Assembly: GCF_030252325.1 (NCBI RefSeq)
Contig: NZ_CP126981.1
Span: 3,348,001-3,412,000 of the forward strand
Direction of reading: 5' to 3'
From: Candidatus Mycobacterium wuenschmannii
Lineage (GTDB): Bacteria > Actinomycetota > Actinomycetes > Mycobacteriales > Mycobacteriaceae
Length of the DNA stretch: 64,000 bases
Position numbers and translations under genes: made by a program. Position 1 is the stretch's first letter, and each line of letters begins with the position of its first letter. The notes beneath the pieces are model-generated. The model was not told the DNA's origin, did not search any database, and saw only the letters and a program-made list of their open reading frames with translations. Shown here piece after piece: positions 47,880 to 60,562 of this stretch.

Positions 47880-48056
47880 TTAATAGCCGAGGGCCCAGAT
47901 GAATTTCAGAAGGACCACGGCGATCAGCGTGACTCCCGCGACGATCGACACCCAGGCCGCGACCTGGTAGAGCCGCTCCGAATGTGGCGACGGCGCCAGT
48001 ATCGGCGCCGACGCGGCCGGTGGCGGCGGAGTCGGCGGATCTGGAGTCTTGCTCAT
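47880..48056 (-). CDS. Tiny tail-anchored membrane protein, paralogue 2
   Basis: 58 aa from ATG 48056 (61 aa from ATG 48065): Pro-rich start MSKTPDPPTPPPPAASAP, then SERLYQVAAWVSIVAGVTLIAVVLL and a short end. Same RLYQxAAWVxIVAG core as the neighbours but without a His/Gly tail. CATTAT seven bases upstream may be a -10. Function unknown. Confidence 0.65.
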   Translation of the reverse strand: MSKTPDPPTPPPPAASAPILAPSPHSERLYQVAAWVSIVAGVTLIAVVLLKFIWALGY

Positions 48057-48171
48057 ACCCCGCATAATGCCTCAGCCGAGAAGCGTCCGCGAGGGCTCTG
48101 CTACCTGGGTGGGGTACCTGCAGAGACGAGCCCGGCGCCCCTAGAGGGACGCCGGGCCGTGGACATATGAA

Positions 48172-48522
48172 TCAGGAGTGCATCGGAGCTAACGACGGAG
48201 CGATCGATTCCGGCATATGTGACGGTCCGGGACCGACGAAGCCGTGCTGGAAACCGGCGCCCTGTTCGTGGTGCCGCGGGCCCTCGGGGCCGCCGGGGCC
48301 GCCCGGGTGGTGGTGGTGCCAGCCGTGGTGGTGGCACTTGTGATGTCCCAGGTGGGCGACCTTGAAGCCGGTGAAGAAGATGCTCAAGACGATGAACACG
48401 ATGCCGGCGACGATCACGACCCAGGCCGCGAATCGGTAGAGCCAATAGGGTTTGACAGGCACGGCCGCCGGCTCTGTGGCGACAGTTGTCGGCCTGGTGG
48501 GGGATTCAGGTGTTTCGCTCAT
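48172..48522 (-). CDS. Small His-rich membrane protein, paralogue 3
   Basis: 116 aa. MSETPESPTRP start, helix YWLYRFAAWVVIVAGIVFIVLSIFF, then a tail with GHHKCHHHGWHHHH and PGGPGGPEGP, ending AMPHS-like (LAPMHS). The clustered His and one Cys look suitable for Zn, Cu or Ni binding. Shares the membrane core with the two genes downstream, so this is a tandem triplication. Function unknown. Confidence 0.7.
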   Translation of the reverse strand: MSETPESPTRPTTVATEPAAVPVKPYWLYRFAAWVVIVAGIVFIVLSIFFTGFKVAHLGHHKCHHHGWHHHHPGGPGGPEGPRHHEQGAGFQHGFVGPGPSHMPESIAPSLAPMHS

Positions 48523-48654
48523 AGTCGAAATGATGCGGAGCCGCGAATAGGTTCCGCTGAGTACAACTTATGAAAGCGCTATGAGCTGCGGCTCGGGTGC
48601 GCATTAGACCGTCGGCGGCCGAAAGTTGTCGGACCTGGTTGCTTTGATGGGGTC

Positions 48655-49893
48655 ATGTCGTTGACCGCGTCGCTGCCGGAGTTGGTGAATGAGCCGGGGC
48701 GTCTGGAGGTGTTGTTCGACGAGATGGCGGAGTTGGCGGGTCAGCGCAACGCCATCGATGGGCGGCTGGTGGAGATCGCCGCCGAGATCGACCGCGACGG
48801 GTTGTGGGGGGCCACCGGGGCACGCTCGGTCGCGGCGCTGATGGCCTGGAAGATGGGCTGCTCTACGGGCACCGCCCACACCATCACCACGGTGGCGTCT
48901 CGGCTGCCGGAGTTTCCCCGCTGTGTGGGCGCGCTGCGGGCGGGCCGGCTGTCGCTGGATCAGGTCGGCGTCATCGCCGCCCGCGCCGGCGACGGCTCCG
49001 ATGCCCACTACGCCCAACTGGCCGCGGTGGCCACCGTCGCCCAGCTGCGCACCGCGGTCAGCCTGGAACCGCGCCCCGACCCCGACCCACGCCCTGCCCC
49101 GCCACGCGCGATCCGCAAAACCACCAGCGAGCAGTCCACCAGCTGGCGCATCACCCTCCCGCACGACGAGGCCGCCATCTTCGATGCGGCCCTGGCAGCG
49201 CACCGGGAAGCGCTGTACGCCCAATGGAAACAGGACCACGACCAGGGTGGGCCCGCTACGCCGCCGATGCCGGGCACCATCGAGGCGTTCCTGCGCCTGG
49301 TCGAGACCGGCTGGGACAGCGAAGCCGCCCGCCGCCCCCACAGCGCGCACACCACCGTCGTCGTGCACGTCGACGTCGAAGCCCGCGCCGCCGCACTGCA
49401 TCTGGGCCCACTGCTCACCGACGCCGAACGCGCCTACCTGACCTGCGACGCCACCTGCGAAGTCTGGTTCCAGCGCGACGGCCACCCCATCGGCGCCGGG
49501 CGCACCACCCGCACCATCAACCGCCGGCTGCGCCGCGCCCTGGAACACCGCGACCGTTGCTGCGTGGTCCCCGGCTGCGGGGCCACCCGCGGCCTCCACG
49601 CCCACCACCTCACCCACTGGGAAAACGGCGGCCCCACCGACCTGACCAACCTGATCCTGGTCTGCCCCTATCACCACCGCCAACACCACCACGGCGACCT
49701 CACCATCACCGGCCCCGCCGACCACCTCACCATCACCGACGACGACGGCCACCCACTGACCAACACCTCCCTCGCACGACCACCCACCACCACCCCACCC
49801 GACGTCCCCCCATACCCCGGACCACTCGGCGAACGCGCCCAATGGTGGTGGTACGACCCCTACCAACCCCAACCACCACCCTCGAACAACTGA
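48655..49893 (+). CDS. DUF222/HNH endonuclease-domain protein (13E12 repeat family)
   Basis: 412 aa. An N-terminal DUF222 domain (residues about 20-180, e.g. AALMAWKMGCSTGTAHTI, AGRLSLDQVGVIAARAG) is joined to a C-terminal HNH domain: CCVVPGCGATRGLHAHHLTHW, DLTNLILVCPYHH. HNH Cys and His residues are all present. The tail is Pro/Thr-rich. This is the multicopy 13E12 family of mycobacteria, whose members serve as phage integration sites in M. tuberculosis. No repeats or integrase were found beside it. ATG 48655 opens the conserved N-terminus. Confidence 0.9.
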   Translation: MSLTASLPELVNEPGRLEVLFDEMAELAGQRNAIDGRLVEIAAEIDRDGLWGATGARSVAALMAWKMGCSTGTAHTITTVASRLPEFPRCVGALRAGRLSLDQVGVIAARAGDGSDAHYAQLAAVATVAQLRTAVSLEPRPDPDPRPAPPRAIRKTTSEQSTSWRITLPHDEAAIFDAALAAHREALYAQWKQDHDQGGPATPPMPGTIEAFLRLVETGWDSEAARRPHSAHTTVVVHVDVEARAAALHLGPLLTDAERAYLTCDATCEVWFQRDGHPIGAGRTTRTINRRLRRALEHRDRCCVVPGCGATRGLHAHHLTHWENGGPTDLTNLILVCPYHHRQHHHGDLTITGPADHLTITDDDGHPLTNTSLARPPTTTPPDVPPYPGPLGERAQWWWYDPYQPQPPPSNN

Positions 49894-49902
49894 CTTGCGT
49901 TG

Positions 49903-51024
49903 CTACGACCAGGGTTTCAGCGGGTTCACCGCGAACTGGATGACCCGATAGGGCGAGCGCGCCCGGCCATCGGTGTTGTGCCATTGGCTGACGAACACCC
50001 GCACCTCGTCGAGCGTCGATCCGGGCGAGATGTAGCCGCCGTAGGGCTGGGCCAGTCGGTTGTCGTGCGGATCGGGCAGGCTCTCGGCGGGCTCGGGCCA
50101 GTCGTCGTGCTGGACCACCGTGGTGACCGGCGAGGTGGCCAGCGCGGCCGGGTCGTCGGCCACCCGCACCTCCATGTTCCCGGTGCTCGAGTTGAAGTAA
50201 GACAGCACCGTCTTGCCGTCGATCTGCGTCATGCTGATCTCGCCGATCATGTCTTCCCACAACGGGATTGGTGGCTTACCCCAACCGCCCGCCCAGCCCT
50301 GCCAGCGCGACCGATCGCCGAAGTGCTCCGGCGCTACGCGGTAGAGCGTGAGCGGCTGGCTGCGGTCGAAGCTGTCGGCGACGAGGTACACCCAGCCGGT
50401 TTGCGACTCGGGCGTCGGGATCGGGTCGTAGTAGCCGCTGATCTGCGACTGCTGCCCGCCCGCATAGTCGGCGTCCCGCGCGGTACCCGGGACGGTCCGC
50501 CAAAGGCCTTGCGCAGCTTCGGCTTTCACCAGCCGCGAGCTCTGCGGTACCAGGTCCTTGGTGGTGGTGATCAACACGTAGTTGTCCCGGTTGATCTGCA
50601 CGACGCCGGCCGGCAACTGCGACGCCCCGACCGGCGTCGGATCGGCCAGCAGCGGTTCGTTGATGCCGGTGACCCCGGTGTATTTGACCCCGTCCGGGTC
50701 GTCCACCGACGAGGTGTCCACCCGCAGCGCGACCGGCGAGTAGTAGCCGCCGAATCCGACGCCCTGGCCGGCGAAGCTGTCACCGCAGACCTGGACCACC
50801 TGGGTCGGGAATTCCATGAACACGCACAGGTCGGTGGCGCCGATGCCGTAGTCGCGGGTGGGTGTACCGGTGCCCGCGGCCGGTCCGATGCGAACCACCT
50901 CGCCAGGCGCCAGGGTGGGCAGCACGGGCTGCGGCATCGGGGCGGGCGGGTCGGCGCGAGCGGTCGAAAAGCCTTGGCAGGCAAGCAGACCCGCGAACAG
51001 AAGTGAGCGGTGCGCCAGGCTCAC
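49903..51024 (-). CDS. Secreted DUF4185 protein (Rv3707c-like)
   Basis: 373 aa. A signal peptide (SLLFAGLLACQGFSTARA) precedes a beta-propeller-like DUF4185 domain of the glycosidase-related five-bladed type, with IGATDLCVFMEFPTQVVQVCGDSF near the N-terminus and VFVSQWHNTDGRARSPY near the C-terminus. DUF4185 proteins include cell-wall arabinan-active enzymes in actinobacteria; activity here is unproven. GTG 51024 lies seven bases after asd, so the gene is probably transcribed with lysC-asd. Confidence 0.8.
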   Translation of the reverse strand: MSLAHRSLLFAGLLACQGFSTARADPPAPMPQPVLPTLAPGEVVRIGPAAGTGTPTRDYGIGATDLCVFMEFPTQVVQVCGDSFAGQGVGFGGYYSPVALRVDTSSVDDPDGVKYTGVTGINEPLLADPTPVGASQLPAGVVQINRDNYVLITTTKDLVPQSSRLVKAEAAQGLWRTVPGTARDADYAGGQQSQISGYYDPIPTPESQTGWVYLVADSFDRSQPLTLYRVAPEHFGDRSRWQGWAGGWGKPPIPLWEDMIGEISMTQIDGKTVLSYFNSSTGNMEVRVADDPAALATSPVTTVVQHDDWPEPAESLPDPHDNRLAQPYGGYISPGSTLDEVRVFVSQWHNTDGRARSPYRVIQFAVNPLKPWS

Positions 51025-51031
51025 CCTCGGA

Positions 51032-53343
<2,312 letters not shown>

Positions 53344-53463
53344 AGTTGCTCTCTCAGGTCTCTCGAGTACTGGCAAGTAATTGGTCGGAAAACAGGATAC
53401 GTGGACCGACACTGTGACCTGCACCCGCCGTTTCGCGCCAGGGGATATGCGAGGGTGACAGCC

Positions 53464-53853
53464 ATGGCTAGCGGTCCAGCGGTGTTGTGGGGCGACGAAC
53501 CCGACGAGCACGACTATCCGGCGGCGGCGGACTACCTCGCGCTGCTGGCCTCGGCGGAGCAGATCGCCGCAATCGTGGCGGCGCTGAAACTGGCGCCTGT
53601 CGTGCACAAGAAGGCCAAGGATCTGCTGCGCGCGTCCCAGCTGGCGTTGCTGCCGAAGGCCAACGTGCACGTGCAGCGCGACCTGAAGAAGATCAAGAAG
53701 GGCAAACGCCTCTCGCCGATCCTCGCCGTGCGCGGCGACCTCGGCAGCGGCGTGGCCATGCAGATCGCCGACGGCTACCACCGGGTGTGTGCGAGCTACT
53801 ACACCGACGAGAACACCGACATCCCGGTCCGAATCGTTCCGCCGTCGAACTAG
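53464..53853 (+). CDS. Small ParB/sulfiredoxin-fold-like protein of unknown function
   Basis: 129 aa. N-terminal helical part [20 protein letters not shown], a basic [11 protein letters not shown], and a C-terminal motif PILAVRG...[30 protein letters not shown] with a following hydrophobic/acidic stretch is typical of the ParB-like nuclease fold (ParB box/sulfiredoxin). No HTH is present. ATG 53464 has AGGGTGA seven bases upstream. It stands between lysC and leuA; I recall no counterpart there in M. tuberculosis. Function not known. Confidence 0.68.
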   Translation: MASGPAVLWGDEPDEHDYPAAADYLALLASAEQIAAIVAALKLAPVVHKKAKDLLRASQLALLPKANVHVQRDLKKIKKGKRLSPILAVRGDLGSGVAMQIADGYHRVCASYYTDENTDIPVRIVPPSN

Positions 53854-53877
53854 CTTTGGCCAGCGCGCCGGTCGCGG

Positions 53878-53883
53878 TAAGGT
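53878..53883 (+). promoter_or_regulatory. -10 element of the leuA leader promoter
   Basis: TAAGGT (TANNNT) ends seven bases before GTG 53891, the start of the leader peptide, so the leader is probably leaderless. Confidence 0.55.
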
Positions 53884-53890
53884 GCTAGGC

Positions 53891-53916
53891 GTGCAGCGGG
53901 TGCTCCTTCTCGGACG

Positions 53917-53932
<16 letters not shown>
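53891..53932 (+). CDS. Leucine leader peptide of the leuA attenuator
   Basis: A 13-codon frame GTG ... TGA reading [13 protein letters not shown] with three consecutive Leu codons (CTC CTT CTC). It lies 87 bases before leuA and runs into a set of competing hairpins. Ribosome stalling at Leu codons when leucine is short would shift RNA folding towards the antiterminator. A slightly longer version from GTG 53882 is possible. Inferred by analogy with leucine attenuators of other bacteria, including corynebacteria. Confidence 0.72.
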
Positions 53933-55840
<1,908 letters not shown>

Positions 55841-55844
55841 CGCG

Positions 55845-56354
55845 TCAGGTCCCGACCTTGGCCAGCAGCATCCCGGCCAGGGTCTGGGCCTGCACACAAC
55901 TGTCGGCACCCACGATCAGGTAGACCCAGCCCTTGAGCACGTCCACGGTCGCGGGCGGCGCGACGAAGCAGAACGCCTGATCACCGAGGCCCGGCACGCT
56001 CTGCACATTGCCGGCGCTCTGCTTGTTGACCGCGAAGCCCTTCTGCTGGGAGTCGAGGCACTTCTTGTCGACGGCCTTGCCGTCGATGCAGTACTCGTTG
56101 TTCCAGTAGAGCTTGAAGCTGACGTCGTTGCCGGCCGTCGGGATGGACGTGCACTGCGCCTCGCTCGGCGACTGGCTGCCCTCGGCCGCGGGGAACGCGC
56201 TGCCCATCACCCGGCTGATGTCGGCCGCGCTGAGCAGGCTGCAGAAGTTCTCGGGAACGTGCATGCCGGACGACTTCGAGGAGTCGCCGTGCGAACACCC
56301 GCCGACCGCCAGAACCGCGGCCGCCACGACCAACCCCACCCCTGAAAGTCGCAT
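55845..56354 (-). CDS. DUF3558-like secreted lipoprotein
   Basis: 169 aa. The lipobox AVGGC ends the signal peptide of ATG 56354 (MRLSGVGLVVAAAVLAVGGC). The mature part resembles DUF3558: FCSLLSAADISRVMG, QCTSIPTAG and DQAFCFVAP, with six more cysteines. Many mycobacterial lipoproteins have this fold, of unknown role. Its stop is four bases from leuA tail-to-tail; dnaQ-like exonuclease lies upstream. Confidence 0.78.
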   Translation of the reverse strand: MRLSGVGLVVAAAVLAVGGCSHGDSSKSSGMHVPENFCSLLSAADISRVMGSAFPAAEGSQSPSEAQCTSIPTAGNDVSFKLYWNNEYCIDGKAVDKKCLDSQQKGFAVNKQSAGNVQSVPGLGDQAFCFVAPPATVDVLKGWVYLIVGADSCVQAQTLAGMLLAKVGT

Positions 56355-56403
56355 AGAAGGCAAGCCTATTTGGCGGCCCGTCACGCCGGGCGCCCACCCG
56401 CCG

Positions 56404-57417
56404 TCAGAACAGCGCGAATTGCTCACCCGCGTGGGAAGGCTCGAAGATTTCGTCTGGGCCGGCACCGTCGACCGTCGCGCCGACGTAGTCCATGAACATC
56501 GCATCGGACAGCAGCGGCACCCCGAGTTCGTGTGCCAGGTAGCCCTTGCCGTGCACCGGCCGGCGTTCGTTGCAGATCACCAGCGAGGTGTCCCGGTCGA
56601 AATCGGCGGCGTAGGCCAGCCCGGCATGCAGGATCCGCTCGACGAGTTCGTCGTGGGTCCGCTGGACCTCGCTGGACAGCGCGACCCGCATGCCTTGGAC
56701 CAGCGGCCCGCCGCGGACGTACGGGCCCGGGTTGCGGTACGGGCAGGCCATCCGGGAGGCCAGCACCTTCAACGGGCGCAGCTCCTCGTGGGTGACCTTG
56801 CCGCTGGGCCAACGCCGCCGGGTGACCGGCCGGACCGGGAGCCAGGCGTCGCGTTCGCGGGCGCGGCGCAGCGAGGCGGCCAGCACATCGGTCAGCACGA
56901 CCGCGTCGTCGAACGCATCGTGGGCGCGGCGCTGCGTCACACCCCAGTGCGCCGCCAGGGTTTCCAGCCGCAGGTTGTCGGTGCCGAGTTCGAGGCGACG
57001 GGCCAACTCGACCGTGCACATGACACTGTCGATGGGTAGCTCGACACCGGCCATCTCGGCCTCGGCGGTGAGAAAGCCGTAGTCGAAGGCCACGTTGTGG
57101 GCAACCAGCGTGCGGCCGCGGACGAGTTCCGCGACGTCGCCGACGATCTCGCTGAACTGCGGCTGGTCTTCCAGCATCTCGGCGGTCAGGCCGTGAATGT
57201 GGGTGGGCCCGGGGTCCACGCCCGGGTTGAGCAGGCTGACCACGGACTGCTCGACGCGGCCATCGGCGTCGAGCGCGAGTACCGCGAGGCTGATCACCCG
57301 GGCGCTGCCGGGCTTGAAGCCCGAGGTCTCGACATCGACCACGGCCCAGCCCGCGCCCGATTCGGTGACCGGCCGGCCCCAGGGCATTGCTGTCGCAGCC
57401 GTCGCACTGTCCCGCAT
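56404..57417 (-). CDS. DnaQ-like 3'-5' exonuclease
   Basis: 337 aa. DEDDh exonuclease motifs: ExoI AVVDVETSGF, ExoII HNVAFDYGFL and ExoIII HDAFDDAVVL (His-x4-Asp). A BRCT-like C-terminal part (GMRVALSSEVQRTHDELVERIL) follows, as in the family of Rv3711c-type proteins. Unlike the true DNA polymerase epsilon subunit, this is an extra exonuclease of DNA repair or proofreading. ATG 57417 is the longest start, ATG 57387 an alternative. Confidence 0.88.
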   Translation of the reverse strand: MRDSATAATAMPWGRPVTESGAGWAVVDVETSGFKPGSARVISLAVLALDADGRVEQSVVSLLNPGVDPGPTHIHGLTAEMLEDQPQFSEIVGDVAELVRGRTLVAHNVAFDYGFLTAEAEMAGVELPIDSVMCTVELARRLELGTDNLRLETLAAHWGVTQRRAHDAFDDAVVLTDVLAASLRRARERDAWLPVRPVTRRRWPSGKVTHEELRPLKVLASRMACPYRNPGPYVRGGPLVQGMRVALSSEVQRTHDELVERILHAGLAYAADFDRDTSLVICNERRPVHGKGYLAHELGVPLLSDAMFMDYVGATVDGAGPDEIFEPSHAGEQFALF

Positions 57418-57487
57418 GACCCGAGGATTTCACGCCGGGCCGACATCGCCGGGTCGCTGGCGCTCGTGTCGCGCGGCATATCTCGAT

Positions 57488-57597
57488 GCGGGCGACCCGC
57501 AGCGCTCGGAAAAGCGCCGAGCTCGCGATCACCCTAGGTCGCGCGGGCGACCCGCTTCGCCCGGAAAAGCGCCGCACTCGCGATCGCCCTTAAGATG
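57488..57597 (+). repeat. Two tandem copies of a 55-base unit upstream of murT
   Basis: Units starting at 57488 and 57543 share GCGGGCGACCCGC, CGGAAAAGCGCCG and CTCGCGATC blocks with few differences. The second copy ends in the murT -10; the first copy carries CCCTAGGT at the matching place. Confidence 0.8.
57591..57596 (+). promoter_or_regulatory. -10 element of a probable leaderless murT promoter
   Basis: TAAGAT (TANNNT) ends six bases before GTG 57603. Confidence 0.5.
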
Positions 57598-57602
57598 CCC
57601 GG

Positions 57603-58832
57603 GTGATCACCGCCCGAGGACGACTCGCCCTGGCCGCCGGCGCCAGCGCGCGCTGGGCGTCGCGGGTGACCGGGCGCGGCGCCGGGGCCATGATCGGCGG
57701 CCTGGTCGCGATGACGCTGGACAAGTCGATCCTGCGACAGCTCGGCACCGGGCGGCGGACGGTCGTCATCACCGGAACCAACGGCAAGTCGACCACCACC
57801 CGGATGACCGCCGCGGCGCTGCGCACACTGGGTGCGGTGGCCACCAACGCCGAGGGCGCGAACATGGACGCCGGGCTGGTCGCCGCGCTGGCCGCCGACC
57901 GTGCCGCCGGCCTCGCGGTGCTCGAGGTCGACGAGATGCACGTGCCGCACGTCGCCGATGCCGTCGAGCCCGGTGTTCTGGTGCTGCTCAACCTGTCTCG
58001 CGACCAGCTGGACCGCGTCGGCGAGATCAACGTGATCGAACGCAAACTGCGCGCTGGGCTGGCCGCGCACCCCGACGCCGTCGTGGTGGCCAATTGCGAC
58101 GACGTACTGATGACCTCGGCCGCCTACGACCACTCTCGCGTGGTCTGGGTCGCGGCAGGCGGCAGCTGGTCGGCCGACTCGGTGAGCTGTCCACGCAGTG
58201 GCGAGGTGATCGTCCGCGAGCAGGGGCACTGGCACTCCACCGGCGCAGACTTCAAGCGGCCCACCCCGCAGTGGTGGTTCGACGACGAAAAGCTCTACGG
58301 CCCAGATGGATTGGCGTTGCCGATGACGCTGGCGCTGCCCGGTGCGGTAAACCGCGGCAATGCCGCGCAGGCCGTGGCCGCCGCCGTCGCTCTCGGCGCC
58401 GACCCCGCGGCCGCGGTCGCCGCAGTCGCGGGCGTCGACGAGGTCGCAGGGCGGTATCGGACCATCCAGGTCGGCACGCACAGCGTGCGAATGTTGTTGG
58501 CCAAGAACCCCGCCGGCTGGCAGGAAGCGCTGTCGATGGTGAACAAAGACGCGGCCGGGGTGGTGATCGCGGTCAACGGGCAGGTGCCCGACGGCGAAGA
58601 CCTGTCCTGGCTCTGGGACGTCCGCTTCGAGCACTTCGAGACAACGTCAGTGGTGGCTGCCGGAGAGCGGGGCACCGACCTGGCCGTGCGGTTGGGCTAT
58701 GCCGACGTCGAGCACACGCTGGTGCACGACACCCTGGCCGCGATCGCGTCCTGCCCGCCGGGACCGGTCGAGGTCGTCGCGAACTACACGGCGTTCCTGC
58801 AGTTGCAGCGGCGATTGGCCCGCCATGACTGA
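57603..58832 (+). CDS. murT: Lipid II isoglutaminyl synthase, Mur ligase-like subunit MurT
   Basis: 409 aa. Mur-ligase ATP site ITGTNGKSTTTRM, VDEMHVPHV and NLSRDQLDRVGEIN, then the DUF1727-type C-terminus. With GatD it amidates D-glutamate of lipid II to D-isoglutamine. The ribbon region reads CPRSGEV ... HWHSTGADFKRPTP: of the four Cys that bind Zn in MurT of Gram-positives only one remains. GTG 57603 fits the leaderless promoter. The 3' end overlaps gatD by eight bases. Confidence 0.92.
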   Translation: MITARGRLALAAGASARWASRVTGRGAGAMIGGLVAMTLDKSILRQLGTGRRTVVITGTNGKSTTTRMTAAALRTLGAVATNAEGANMDAGLVAALAADRAAGLAVLEVDEMHVPHVADAVEPGVLVLLNLSRDQLDRVGEINVIERKLRAGLAAHPDAVVVANCDDVLMTSAAYDHSRVVWVAAGGSWSADSVSCPRSGEVIVREQGHWHSTGADFKRPTPQWWFDDEKLYGPDGLALPMTLALPGAVNRGNAAQAVAAAVALGADPAAAVAAVAGVDEVAGRYRTIQVGTHSVRMLLAKNPAGWQEALSMVNKDAAGVVIAVNGQVPDGEDLSWLWDVRFEHFETTSVVAAGERGTDLAVRLGYADVEHTLVHDTLAAIASCPPGPVEVVANYTAFLQLQRRLARHD

Positions 58833-59529
58833 GTCGGCGGTGCGGATCGGCCTCGTCCTGCCCGACGTGATGGGCACCTACGGTGACGGCGGCAACGCGG
58901 CGGTGCTGCGTCAGCGGCTGCGGCTGCGGGGCATCGCCGCGGAGATCGTCGAGATCACGCTGGCCGACGAGGTGCCCGACAGCCTGGACCTCTACACCCT
59001 CGGCGGCGCCGAGGACTACGCGCAGCGATTGGCGACCAAGCATCTGATCCGCTACCCGGGCCTGCAGCGCGCCGCGGGCCGCGGCGCGCCGGTGCTGGCG
59101 ATCTGCGCGGCCATCCAGGTGCTCGGGCATTGGTACGAAACGTCCGCGGGTGAGCGGGTCGACGGCGTGGGCCTGCTCGACCTGACCACCTCGCCGCAGG
59201 CCACGCGGACGATCGGCGAGCTGGTCACCGCGCCGCTGGTGGAGGGGTTAACCGCGCCGCTGACCGGCTTCGAAAACCACCGCGGCGGAACGGTTCTCGG
59301 CCCCGCTGCGGCGCCGATCGGTCGGGTGAAGAAGGGTGCGGGCAACCGACTGGGCGATGCGGTCGACGGCACCGTGCAGGGCAGCGTGTTCGCGACCTAC
59401 ATGCACGGGCCGTGTCTGGCTCGCAATCCCGAGTTCGCCGACCTGCTGCTCGGCAAGGTCGTGGGTGAGCTGGCGTCGTTGGATCTGCCCGAGGTCGAGT
59501 TGCTGCGACGGGAACGCCTGCGCGCCTGA
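58825..59529 (+). CDS. gatD: Lipid II isoglutaminyl synthase, glutaminase subunit GatD
   Basis: 234 aa, CobB/CobQ-like glutamine amidotransferase. The nucleophile Cys is in VLAICAAIQVLG and the catalytic His in YMHGPCLARNPEF. GatD supplies ammonia to MurT. ATG 58825 lies eight bases before the end of murT, so translation is coupled. Rv3713 (annotated cobQ2 earlier) is the counterpart. Confidence 0.93.
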   Translation: MTESAVRIGLVLPDVMGTYGDGGNAAVLRQRLRLRGIAAEIVEITLADEVPDSLDLYTLGGAEDYAQRLATKHLIRYPGLQRAAGRGAPVLAICAAIQVLGHWYETSAGERVDGVGLLDLTTSPQATRTIGELVTAPLVEGLTAPLTGFENHRGGTVLGPAAAPIGRVKKGAGNRLGDAVDGTVQGSVFATYMHGPCLARNPEFADLLLGKVVGELASLDLPEVELLRRERLRA

Positions 59530-59530
59530 A

Positions 59531-60142
59531 CTAGGCCATCGCCCGGCGACCGGTCAGCGCTCGACCCAGCGTCAGCTCGTCGGCGAATTCCAGGTCCCCA
59601 CCCATCGGCAGCCCGGACGCGATGCGGCTGACGGTCAGGCCCGGAATGTCACGCAGCATGCGCACCAGATAGGTGGCGGTCGCCTCGCCCTCGGTGTTCG
59701 GGTCGGTCGCGATGATCACCTCGGTGATGTCGACGCCGTCGACCTGCTCACCAATCCTGTTGAGCAGCTCGCGAATTCGCAACTGGTCCGGTCCGACGCC
59801 GGACAGCGGGTCCAGCGCGCCCCCCAGAACGTGGTAGCGCCCGCGGAATTCGCGGGTGCGCTCGACGGCCTGCACGTCCTTGGGCTCCTCGACGACGCAG
59901 ACCTGGGTGCCGTCGCGGCGCGGGTCGGCGCAGATCCGGCAGCGCTCGTCGTCGGAGACATTGCCGCACACGGCGCAGAACCGAACGCCGTTGCGAACCT
60001 TGCCCAGCACCGCGGTGAGCCGGTCGATGTCCGGCGGCTCCACCGACAGCAGGTGAAATGCAATGCGCTGGGCGCTCTTCGGCCCGATACCCGGCAGCTT
60101 GCCGAGCTCGTCGATCAGATCCTGGACCGGTCCCTCAAACAC
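59531..60142 (-). CDS. recR: Recombination protein RecR
   Basis: 203 aa, exactly the usual length. HhH ([20 protein letters not shown]), a Cys4 zinc finger ([18 protein letters not shown]), the Toprim domain ([16 protein letters not shown]) and a C-terminal Walker-like segment. Works with RecF/RecO in gap repair. GTG 60142 overlaps the 3' end of ebfC by eight bases. Confidence 0.96.
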   Translation of the reverse strand: MFEGPVQDLIDELGKLPGIGPKSAQRIAFHLLSVEPPDIDRLTAVLGKVRNGVRFCAVCGNVSDDERCRICADPRRDGTQVCVVEEPKDVQAVERTREFRGRYHVLGGALDPLSGVGPDQLRIRELLNRIGEQVDGVDITEVIIATDPNTEGEATATYLVRMLRDIPGLTVSRIASGLPMGGDLEFADELTLGRALTGRRAMA

Positions 60143-60464
60143 CCAGAGCGCCGCCGCCCATGCCACCGGCCAGCGGACCGAGTTGCTCCTGCGCCAGCGT
60201 CGCGACCTGCTTGGCGGCGTCACCGAGCGCACCGACCAACAGGTCCTGCAGCGTCTCGACGTCGTCGGGGTCGACGACCTTGGGGTCGATCTTCACCGCG
60301 ACCACCTCGCCGCTGCCCTTGACGGTCACCTCCACCAGGCCGCCGCCGGCCTTGCCGATCACCTCGGAGGCGATCAGCCGCTGCTGGGCCTCCATCAGCT
60401 GTTGCTGCATTTGCTGAGCCTGGGCGAGCAACGCCGACATGTCGGGCTGGCCTCCGGGTTGCAT
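60135..60464 (-). CDS. Nucleoid-associated protein EbfC/YbaB
   Basis: 109 aa. YbaB family: [34 protein letters not shown] with the conserved coiled coil and [21 protein letters not shown]. Binds DNA as a dimer. ATG 60464 has AAGGGG upstream. Expressed with recR; dnaX lies further upstream on this strand, as in many bacteria, although two other genes stand between here. Confidence 0.93.
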   Translation of the reverse strand: MQPGGQPDMSALLAQAQQMQQQLMEAQQRLIASEVIGKAGGGLVEVTVKGSGEVVAVKIDPKVVDPDDVETLQDLLVGALGDAAKQVATLAQEQLGPLAGGMGGGALGV

Positions 60465-60550
60465 GACAGTCCCCTTGCGTCTTGGTCTCGACTTGGTTTC
60501 GCCTGCGCGGTGCGGGCGGTTCAGAGTTCCAAGCGTAGACGGCGCCGGGC

Positions 60551-60556
60551 TAACGT
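60551..60556 (+). promoter_or_regulatory. -10 element of a probable leaderless promoter for the amidase
   Basis: TAACGT (TANNNT) ends six bases before GTG 60563. Confidence 0.5.
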
Positions 60557-60562
60557 GGCGGC

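Noticed and set aside
48655..49893. HNH protein as part of a restriction or defence system
   Set aside because: The DUF222-HNH layout is the multicopy 13E12 family; no methyltransferase or helicase partner is adjacent.
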